NCBI GenBank assembly: GCA_027604005.1
Contig: JADGJT010000579.1
Span: 1 to 11,321 of the forward strand
Reading direction: 5' to 3'
Origin: Dinochytrium kinnereticum
Lineage: Eukaryota > Chytridiomycota > Chytridiomycetes > Chytridiales > Chytridiaceae
Length of the DNA: 11,321 nt
Both the position numbers and the translations under genes were made by a program. The notes below the pieces were generated by a model, which made no database searches, was not told the DNA's origin, and worked only from the letters and a program-made list of their open reading frames with translations. Position 1 is the first letter of the stretch. Each line of letters begins with the position of its first letter. Shown one piece after another: positions 1 to 7,504 of this stretch.

Positions 1-380
1 AGAAGGAAAAAAAAAAAAATAAAAATCAGACGATAACAAAAAAAAAAGAAGAAAAAAAGAAAAAAAGAAGAAGAAGAAGAAAAGGGAGAACAGAAACGCG
101 GGAGAATTAAAAACGTGGACGCAGTGGACGAGATGAAGGAGCAAAAAAAAGAAAAGCAAGTCTTTGAGGGGAAAAAAAAAAGTGATCGCGCCTCAAGAAC
201 AAGAAAACAAAAGGCTGTTCAAGAGAACATGACGAACAAAAAAAAAGGGGGGGGTGAAGGAAAGTGAAGGGATAGGAGAGGGAAAATGACGTTGACTTTG
301 GGCATGGATGACCCAGGGTAAAAGATAGAGAAATAAGAGAAAAGTTGGGAAACGAAAAAAAAATCTGTCAAGGTTGGAAA
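1..380. other. A-rich non-coding flank downstream of the UTP5 gene
   Basis: No convincing gene is visible. The plus strand is strongly purine-rich, with many A runs of 7-10, a GAA/GAAG microsatellite around 58-84 and a run of eight Gs near 247-254. The UTP5 stop codon is at 381-383, so its 3' UTR must lie here and would be T-rich in the mRNA. I found no canonical AATAAA on the minus strand just after the stop. Confidence 0.6.
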
Positions 381-1851
381 TCACTCCTCATCCATCATTT
401 CCGCATCCTCATCCTCCTCATCTTCATCCTCCTCCCCCTCCCCCTCATCCTCCTCCTCCTCCTCATCATCATCATCTTCCTCCTCCTCCTCACTTTCACT
501 CCTAACATCCTCCTCCTCCTCCTCCTCATCCCAAGGTGCAACCCCCGCCTCATCCCCCTCCCCCTCCTCCTCCTCCTCATCAAGTTCATCCCCATCCTCC
601 GCATCCTCATCCTCCTCATCATAAACAGCCTCCGCCTGCTCCTCCTCCTCATCCTCAGCGGAACCCCCCTCAACCTGGGAAGACCGCAACGCGATCTGAG
701 ACATCACGAGGTCAAGTCGACCAGACAGCTTTACCAGTTTCTGGAAGGTGCCAACACGGGAGTCTAGGGTCTGGTAAAGGGCTCCAAGATGGCGGACGAG
801 GGCGGGGTCCTTTTAAGAAAAGCAAGAAGAGAAAGAGAGAGGAAAGAAGGAAGAAGAAAAAACGGTTAGGAGAAAAGCGATGAGAGGCGTGAAAAAAGAT
901 GCAAAGACTCACAGTCATCAAGAAAGCGGCATGAGCGACAATAATCGCCCTGACCCATTCAATAAGCGCAGCAGCTCTGTTAGGCTTCGCCTGCAACCTC
1001 CCAACCAACATATCCAAAAGTGGAACAACAAGGCTAGGCTGAAGCCTTCGAACGGTGGACAAGATAATCCTCGAATCGTTCACAGTCAAAGTGGTCTCCA
1101 AAAGCTGCCTATCAGCCGAATGAACCGCCTGGGAAAGCATGGAATGAAGCGACGTCGCCGTGGGCTTTCTGAGAGCACGAACTCCCGTGCCCTCACGTGC
1201 AGGGTTCTGACTGGTCGATTGGATGTTGAGCAGGTTCAAACGCTCCTCGAGAGTTGGCTCAACGAGCGTCTTGGAGTCATCCTCCTCCAACCCCATCCCA
1301 GAGGCCTGCATGGGAATGGAGTCGGTATCTCCCAACACAGTCGACCGCTCAAGCTCCTTGTAGGATCTAGCGGTGGCCCCAAGCGTCTTTGCAGCAAGCG
1401 AGGCATTGTCAACCAAAAGCCCATGCGCAACCTCTCCACGAGTCAAAGAAACGCTCTTGGTCAAGTTCCCATTGGCATCAAGGTAAGAAACACGCTCAAA
1501 AGTGGGTTTCACATTGCTCCCATAAGCGATAACGACCTTATCCTCAGAGAAGACGGCGGCAAGAATGGATGCTCCTTTTGCGGGCTTGTCAGAGTCTCCT
1601 CCCTCGAGAACGGAGATGGCGATCGAGGATTCGCTGGGAAGCGTGGGAATGGAACCTCCGCGGGGCTTTTTGGAGGATCCAGAGGTGCTGGTGGATGTTG
1701 GCGCCATGACGGAGGCCCAGAGCTCGACTCGGCCCGTCTCACTCAAAGCGAGGATGTGGTCGGCTGATGAGGCGGAGATCATCTGAGCAGGGTTCTCGGC
1801 TGTCAAGGCTAAAACAAAAATTAAATAAAGATAAAGGGAGAAGTATGAACG

Positions 1852-1888
<37 letters not shown>

Positions 1889-2820
1889 GATGAGACTAAA
1901 ATCATACCCGAAACATTCCCAACAAGATCTCCCTTGTCACAGTCCCACACGGAGACAAACCTATCCTCCAACGCAGCCGAAAGACACAGCGTCCCTCCCC
2001 TGGCAAACTCCAACCCAATCACCCTCGAAGCATGGCCGCTAAACTCCTTGAGAAGACCCGCACGGCTCACAGAGCCCGAACCGCCCGCAGCAGACTTGGC
2101 CGCAAAGGCAAGGCTAGGGTCATAAAGACGGACTTGATAACCCGCAACGACCAGCCTCCCAGTAATCTCATCCACAGCGATCTTTGACAATGAGTGCTCG
2201 TCTCCCTTGAAACGACCAGCGATTGTCCCAGTGGCCATGTTCCACTTCAGCACATCCCCCGACCCCGAGACGGAGTATCCGACAGGCGCCGAGTCCCCTC
2301 CAGAGGGAGCAAAAGCAAAATCATTAACGGAGGAGAGCATCCCGGTCTGAAGAGTCATCTGAAGAGTTCCATGAGCCAAAGAGTACACCAAAATCTCTCC
2401 GGAAGCCGTCCCCGCCACAATGATCCTGCTCCCGGAGTGGGTGGAAGAAGCCGCGACAGCTCCAGATCTTCTTCTCTTCTTCTTCTTCTCCTTCTCCCCC
2501 CCATCCACTTCAGCGCCTTCCTCTTCCGTCGACCCTGACCAATCCCTTCCCCATGCAACGCACGTGAACTTTGTCTCCTTGGACGGTGGGGAGAGGGAGA
2601 CCACCAGCGCAGAGGTGCGACAGTCAAAGACGGAGATCTTGTGGGTGTCCAGAACCTGGGTGACGGCTGCAAAGTAGTCTGCGCGTGGGGTGTCGAAGCG
2701 GGAGTGGATGAACCAGGAGTAGGCGGCGGTGTTTTGACGGAGGGCAGCGACGCTTGAGGAAGAGAGCGAGGTGGGTTGCTTTGCGGGGCCATCCTTCTTT
2801 TGCGTCTTCTTCTTTCCCAT
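381..2820 (-). CDS. UTP5: Utp5/WDR43 homolog, t-UTP (UtpA) subunit of the small-subunit processome
   Basis: Three exons are proposed: 1908-2820, 913-1808 and 381-809 (complement), giving 745 aa. The start is an ATG at 2820 with A at -3. Intron 1 (1809-1907, donor GTATGA, acceptor TTTTAG) is 99 bp and stop-free. Intron 2 (810-912, donor GTGAGT, acceptor AAAAG) is 103 bp and must be removed to reach the Utp12-domain end; reading through it ends the frame early at 712. Residues about 30-500 contain WD40-type repeats, for example SGSGDVLKWN near 185-194 and GHASRVIGLEF...VSVWD near 262-293. Residues about 525-645 form the Utp12 domain, with FLMT/DPALVRHLGALYQ spanning the exon 2-3 junction as in WDR43. 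Residues about 650-745 are almost all Glu/Asp. Basic patches at 3-9 and 110-118 suggest nuclear targeting. Utp5 family proteins bind the pre-rRNA 5' ETS and support rRNA transcription and 18S processing in the nucleolus. Length fits the family (about 640-680 aa) plus the long tail and loop inserts. The family call is firm; the exact splice sites are inferred. Confidence 0.92.
384..660 (-). repeat. Triplet-repeat-like acidic tail of Utp5
   Basis: The plus strand is a nearly pure TCC/TCA/TCT triplet stretch. In the sense direction it reads GAG/GAT/GAA codons and encodes about 90 residues dominated by Glu and Asp. Low sequence complexity keeps other frames open as well, including a spurious Arg/Met-rich frame and a plus-strand Pro/His/Leu-rich frame. 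Acidic C-termini are usual in this family, so the tail is probably real coding sequence, but its length is likely to vary between strains. Confidence 0.75.
1855..1883. repeat. (AG)n dinucleotide microsatellite inside UTP5 intron 1
   Basis: A run of about 14 AG units lies wholly inside the proposed 99-bp intron 1 of UTP5. On the sense strand it is (CT)n and forms a long pyrimidine tract between donor and acceptor. Slippage here would change intron length and could break or restore the reading frame of unspliced RNA. Confidence 0.9.
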
Positions 2821-3356
2821 CGTGGTGGTGGTGGTGGTGGTGGTGGAGGTGGAGGGAGGAGGTGGTGGTGGTGGTTATGGGTGTGAGAAGAAGGAGAGGA
2901 GCGCTCGTTGCCGGTGACGGGATGACGGGCAGCAGGCAGGCAGGCAGGCAGGGAGGGAGGGATGCGATGGGATGCTCGATTGCCAACAGCAGCAAAAGAA
3001 AAGAAAAAAAAGTGGAGAGAGGGAGAGACCAACTGTGAATTGTCACTGACAAAAAAAAAAAAAAAAAAAAAGGAAAATGAAAAATGCTGCTGCCTCGACG
3101 CGTCTCATGTCTGCCCTTCGACGCGTCTCTCTGGACGGAGCATTGCATGGATGGACGCATCGGAGGATTACAGGGGTCTCAATCACTGGAGGCAACAACA
3201 CACAAGATATAGTATTGCAAAACCGAAAAAAACACAGAGATAAAACATAAATACAGATTAAAACAACCACCCCCTTCCCCATCACCCTCCCCACATCACA
3301 AAAAAAACAAACAAAACCAACAAAAAAAACCCATACAAAAACCACGCAACACGCCT
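2821..3356. other. Intergenic region between paralog A and UTP5 (UTP5 promoter side)
   Basis: This 536-bp gap lies between the paralog A stop and the UTP5 ATG. It holds a (GTG)n microsatellite at 2822-2846 immediately upstream of the UTP5 start, a second GGT run at about 2861-2875, five CAGG units at 2933-2952 followed by GAGG units, a run of 21 As at 3051-3071, and a pair of ACGCGT-containing 12-mers at 3095-3129. The A-rich 3240-3350 stretch is the likely 3' UTR of paralog A. No further gene is supported. Confidence 0.7.
3095..3129. promoter_or_regulatory. Paired ACGCGT (MCB-like) boxes upstream of UTP5
   Basis: The 12-mer TCGACGCGTCTC occurs twice, at 3095-3106 and 3118-3129, with starts 23 bp apart. 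The core ACGCGT is the MluI cell-cycle box bound by MBF (Mbp1/Swi6) in ascomycetes. The pair lies 275-310 bp upstream of the UTP5 ATG. That it regulates UTP5 is an inference; it could also belong to the paralog A 3' flank. Confidence 0.35.
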
Positions 3357-5086
3357 TCACTGGTTAAACCCAGGCCTCTTCAAATCCACGAGCCTCTCCT
3401 GCCCCTCTTTACCAACATCATTAACATACGGCGGAGGCACGTCCCCACCCCCACTCCCTGAAGGCGCCACAGCTGATTCAGAGCTCTGCTCACGAAGAGC
3501 ATCAACGCAGGATCGAATCGATTGGCAGACTTCCGGAGAGATGATTCCCATTTGTTGGAGCTGTGAATCCGTCAGGAGGAGAAGACGAGTGCCGTCGACG
3601 CCTTGACCTTTAAGTTACAAGAACCAAGAAGGGGGTATTATGATTAGTTTTCGTGCGGGCAAATATGCTTGTGTTTTTTTTTTTCTCCCTCTAGTGGAAG
3701 GCAGCTGAAACGACTCCAACGGCGATGAGGTCTCTTTCAGAGTCCTGCCCATCAACAAAAAGCAGCGGACCAAAACAAAAAAGAAAAAAAAACTCAACCA
3801 GCTGAACCTACCAAACAGAGTGTCAGCAATGTAAGACGGGAACCCCTTTGACGATATCCATCCCGCAACAATCTCCGGCGTCCAGTCAAACACCGGAACA
3901 TTCGACATGGTATTGTTGAAAAACAAGTTCCCAGATAACGGCATCTTCTCCGCCAACGCCTTTGAGCTGTTTTCAACGACAGGTGCGTAAGGCATCGCAG
4001 CCGCGACCGGCATGTACTGCGCACCCCCATGCTGAGCTGGCGGAGACATTGGTGTGGAGTTCATGCTGTTGAAGGGAGCCGCCGGTGACCCTACGTTGGA
4101 GTCTCTCGGTGGTTCAGGGGGGGGTTGGTATTTCTTTTGCGAAATAAAACGAGGGAGGGGTTAGACCTTTTCAACTCACTTCATGTCAGACACTCACGGA
4201 TTGATGTGCGTTGCCGGCTCGTCTCCTGAAGTAGAGGAATGCTGCAATGATTCCGCCGATCACAACCAACAGGGCTATCGAAGCGCCAATGATGATTGGA
4301 ACCATTGGTGGGGAGCTGGAACCCGATGAAGATGAAGAGGGATTGGGAGGGTCCGTGATTTTAGATGAAACGCCTGCGGTTGTTCTCGACGTTCCGGTTG
4401 TTGAGACGCCTGCTGTTGGCACTGCTGTCGGCTCGGCGGTGCTTGTGCTGGGTGGTTGGACGATGAAGGTGGACGCATTCCACACCACCCTCTTACCGAC
4501 TGGCGTTGGAGCGGTTAAATTGAGTCATTGAATCTCTTGATAAGAAAGGAAACAGAAAACGATGAAAAGGTGTTTCTCACTTTTTAAGTATCCATTCTGA
4601 TCAAAGTTGGCTCCGGTCTTTGTTGATTCCACCAACCTGAACGGCTCTGCAAAGATGTAGCAACTGAGATGAACCGGCAGGGTTATCATCCACAAAAGAA
4701 GAAGAAGAAGAAAAATAAACGGACAAGAAAGCTTACGTTTGATCGCTCGAAAGTGGGTCCCATCTACCATCCAAAGGAGAGAGAGTCAGCATCGCATTAA
4801 TATCACACATACCCACCAAGAATGTTCACTCACATGATGAATCCCGCGCATGTTGACTGGCGAGAGCAGATGTCCCTGGCAACAGTTATATTTTCCGCCG
4901 TGCAAACATTATTCTGAATGTAGGTTGAGCATGCCGAATCGGTGACGGATGGATCGGCCAGCGATGCCCCAGAGATCCCCTGGACAAAGATAAAGTCGCT
5001 GCTTGCAGCCCTGGTCAGAGAATGCACCAACTGGGACAAAAAAAGACTTCAACTATCCAAGAAAGGGGAAGCGAGCGACACCTCAT
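3357..5086 (-). CDS. Paralog A: single-pass membrane protein with Cys-rich ectodomain, SAM domain and PPPY motif
   Basis: Seven exons are proposed: 5082-5086, 4834-5010, 4737-4763, 4581-4663, 4198-4499, 3812-4133 and 3357-3607 (complement), giving 388 aa and ending in TGA. Exon 1 is only ATGAG. No other minus-strand ATG occurs for about 300 bp upstream, and the same layout recurs in paralog B. Residues 1-100 carry five cysteines (29, 38, 50, 56, 71) and an NIT glycosylation site at 42, and faintly recall a PAN/apple fold. Residues 107-162 are Ser/Thr/Pro-rich, about 164-188 is a membrane helix followed by RRR, 199-270 is a proline-rich linker, and about 278-345 is a SAM domain (FDWTPEIVAGWISSKGF...GTRLLLLTDSQLQQMGI). 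VPPPY at 362-366 is a WW-domain-type ligand. SAM domains mediate protein-protein interactions, so the C-terminal half is probably cytosolic. No signal peptide is visible, so the topology is inferred. The precise function is unknown. Confidence 0.85.
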
Positions 5087-5549
5087 TCCACAGTGATTGA
5101 TTGACGGGCCTGGTCGATGCTGTGTGTGTGTGCGGCGGAGGTGTGAGGTTTGGAATTGCTGCTGTTGGTGCAGGTGCAGAGGAGTTGGCGGAGAGGAATT
5201 TTTCGACGGTGTGCTGCAGGCGGCGGGATTCAGGGAAGTTTGTCTTTGTGGCTGCGTCAAAAACTAATAAATGGCTGACCGCCTGCCAAACAAAACTCAA
5301 GGATCCAGGCAGCGCAGAAATAGAATGCAGAGGGAAAGAGGCTAGGCAATTATAATATGAAAAAAAAATACTTCAGGGCTTCGTGCGCAGCCATCAAAAT
5401 GTAATTCATAGGGAACAGTTTTAACGCAAACGCCAAAAAAAAAAAGCAAAAGGTTAACAGAATATAACGCGGTAAAGAAGGAAAAAAAAAAAAAAACAAC
5501 ACTTTCTTCTCATTCTAATTTCTGACTTCAAGAGAGGAAAAAAAGATTT
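5087..5549. other. Intergenic region between paralogs B and A
   Basis: This 463-bp gap must hold the 3' UTR of paralog B and the promoter and 5' UTR of paralog A. On the minus strand the 200 bp before the paralog A ATG are C- and CA-rich and hold no ATG, as expected of a 5' leader. A (TG)n/(CA)n stretch lies at about 5120-5131. A-rich runs at 5359-5368, 5436-5447 and 5480-5497 are T runs in the sense direction. Frames here stay open for about 80 codons without any ATG, so I do not call them coding. Confidence 0.6.
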
Positions 5550-7504
5550 TCAAAGTTCACGGAAGGCGGGGGTCTTCCTGTCTGAAGCCTTCGCTCCATC
5601 CCCGCCAGGGATGTAAGGAGGCGGGACATCACCGCCAGCGCTAGCGGAAGGAGCGGCGGAGGATGCTGCGCTCTCCTCACGAAGTTGATCCACGCATGTT
5701 CTAATAGCATGGCAGACTTCAGGGGATGTGACTCCAAGAGACTGGAGTTTCGATTCGGTGAGGAGGAGAAGGCGAGTCCCATTGATATCATTGGCTATAG
5801 AAGTTTTCAAGAAACGCAAAAAACAACAAATGACCGTTACTTCAAGATCACAACCCATACCAGAGGAAAAAGAACAAAAGGCCAGACAGAGAGACGCAAA
5901 AAAAAAAAAAAAAAAAAAGAAACACGTACCAGAGAGAGTCTGTCCAACATAAGAAGGAAACCCTTTTGAAGACAGCCAGCTTCCAACAATATCCGGCGTC
6001 CAGTCAAACACGGGAACACTCGACATGGAGTGAGTAAACAATGCGCTATTTCCGATAGCCATCTTCTCCGACCTCTCTCCTTTGTAATCCTCCTTTGGAC
6101 CAACTGCCGCGTAGCCTACGGCAGGGGCAACTGGCATGTACTGAGCCTGAGGGTGCGCCATGGGAGCTGGGGCAAGAGGTGCGGCGTGGGCATACGGGCT
6201 TGTCATACCGGGCGCTGGCGCCTGTGGGTAGTTCATGGGTGCGGCGCCTTGCTGGGGGTAACCACCGTTCATGGGTGCGGCGCCTTGCTGGGGGTAACCA
6301 CCGTTCATGGGTTGCTGTGGGTAACCACCGTTCATGGGTGCGGCGCTTTGCTGGGGGTAACCACCGTTCATGGGTGCGGCGCCTTGCTGCGGGTAACCAC
6401 CGTTCATGGGTGCGGCGCCTTGCTGGGGGTTACCGCCATAAGGCAGTCCAGAAGATTGCGAGTAAGGCGTCTGTTTAAAAACAACAATCCATGCATTAGT
6501 CCATTTCCTTTTTTTTTCTCAAGGTGGATGTTAAGAAAGGGGAAATCGCTTACAGATGGGGTTTTAGGGGTGGAACGCTTTCTGAAAAAGAAGAAAGCGG
6601 CTATGGCTGCTCCTATCAACAGAATCCCGGCGGTAATACCAATGGCGACGGGAACGAGCGGGAAGGAGCTGGTGGAGGTACTTGCGGGCTCAGTGGGCGG
6701 CGGGGTCCCAGATGTTGTCGTTCTGACTGGTTGAGTGGTCGTAATCGTGCTTGTGACAACGGTGGAAGTCGGAGCGGTGGTGGTGGTGGTGGTGGTAGCT
6801 CCAGCGATGCGTGTCACTCCATCAATGACAAACCTCTTGCCAACTGAAAGGCATGGTCAAAACGCACGCCTTTTTTTTCCAAAGGAGAAACAGACATGGC
6901 AGTTACGCACCTTTAAGATATCCATTCTGCTCGTAATTGATTCCATTCTGCTTTGATGACTCCTGCAGCTTGAACGGCTCCGCAAACAGATAGCAACTGC
7001 AGAAGAAATGGCAGCGTCAAAACACCAGGCTGTTCAAATTAAAGAATGCAAAAGAAACGAAACAAAACTCACGTCTGGTCGTTTGGCCTCGCAACAGGAT
7101 CCCACCTACAACAACAACAACAACAACAACCAAAAAAAAAAAAAAAAAAGAAAAGATATGCACATTTAAAAGGCAAGATCAATGACCGATCGGGATACAC
7201 CCAAAACATGCAATGGGAAACGTAAACCCACAAGATGAATCCAGCACATGTCGACCGTCGGCTGCAAATGATTCTGGCCATGGTCACATTCGACGCAGTG
7301 CACAGGTTATTCGAAATGTACGAAGAGCAGTCGGGGTCCGTGACCGACGGGTCGTCGATGCTCGATCCCGAGATGCCCTCGACAAAGATGTAGTTGACGG
7401 AGCTGGTCATTGTGACGGGCAGTTCAGAAGTGTTAGCAGAGGGAGTGGGGAGTGGGGAGTGGGGAGCGCAGGGGTGAGACGGTCATCCATCGCACTCACC
7501 TCAT
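5550..7504 (-). CDS. Paralog B: single-pass membrane protein with Cys-rich ectodomain, GYPQQ repeats, SAM domain and PPPY motif
   Basis: Seven exons are proposed: 7500-7504, 7232-7402, 7073-7105, 6911-6996, 6554-6843, 5930-6470 and 5550-5794 (complement), giving 456 aa. Intron phases match paralog A at all six junctions. Intron 1 has donor GTGAGT, branch-like GCTAAC and acceptor ACCAG, and removes an internal ATG at 7410. The ectodomain has cysteines at 27, 36, 48, 54 and 71 and an NVT site at 40. The stalk (about 114-158) is Thr/Ser-rich, the membrane helix spans about 160-185 followed by RKR, and a 12-residue MNGGYPQQGAAP repeat occupies 217-273. AQYMPVA follows, shared with A. The SAM domain spans about 348-415 and VPPPY is at 432-436. 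Strong identity in ectodomain, SAM and tail shows that A and B are tandem duplicates. The architecture is like fungal surface sensors with a cytosolic interaction module, which is an inference. No signal peptide is visible at the N-terminus. Confidence 0.87.
6237..6407 (-). repeat. In-frame 36-bp tandem repeats (MNGGYPQQGAAP) in paralog B
   Basis: Five in-frame units encode MNGGYPQQGAAP. The second has Ser for Gly at position 9, and the third is shortened to nine residues by loss of GAA. A diverged GGNPQQGAAP half-unit precedes them (about 6408-6437) and MNYPQAPAP follows. Units are nearly identical at DNA level, which points to recent expansion or homogenisation. Paralog A has no such array, only a proline-rich linker, so the expansion came after the duplication or was lost in A. 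Confidence 0.93.
7108..7149. repeat. (ACA)n microsatellite and poly-A tract in paralog B intron 2
   Basis: About seven to eight ACA units run directly into a tract of about 18 As. On the sense strand this is poly-T followed by (GTT)n, sitting just before the TTGTTGTAG acceptor of intron 2. It therefore supplies the U-rich stretch ahead of the 3' splice site. Confidence 0.85.
7441..7464 (+). repeat. G-quadruplex-type G-run array in paralog B intron 1
   Basis: Four G runs (3, 4, 4 and 4) are separated by three identical AGT spacers, which meets the usual G3+N1-7 quadruplex pattern. It lies on the template strand, inside the first intron about 40-60 bp downstream of the paralog B ATG. A fifth run of four Gs follows at 7471-7474. 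Confidence 0.7.

Noticed and set aside
395..673. Arg/Met-rich minus-strand frame in the acidic-tail region
   Set aside because: It is a shifted reading of the GAG/GAT triplet repeat; the Glu/Asp frame continues the Utp12 domain.
536..883. Plus-strand Pro/His-rich frame
   Set aside because: It is an antisense product of the same triplet repeat and intron 2, without an independent signal.
880..1767. Plus-strand open frame of 295 codons opposite UTP5
   Set aside because: It is antisense to the UTP5 exon 2, which has clear family similarity, and its translation shows no recognisable domain.
2961..2971. PAC-like box (GCGATGGG) upstream of UTP5
   Set aside because: It differs from the GCGATGAG consensus by one base in a repeat-rich stretch, and no companion RRPE motif was seen.
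5049..5300. Open frame upstream of paralog A as an extra N-terminal exon
   Set aside because: It begins at TTG and contains no ATG. The conserved ATGAG start and phase shared with paralog B explain the N-terminus better.
7069..7410. ATG at 7410 as the start of paralog B
   Set aside because: It lies between a CTAAC branch-like site and the first following AG, so it is probably intronic. The ATGAG exon model is supported by both paralogs.
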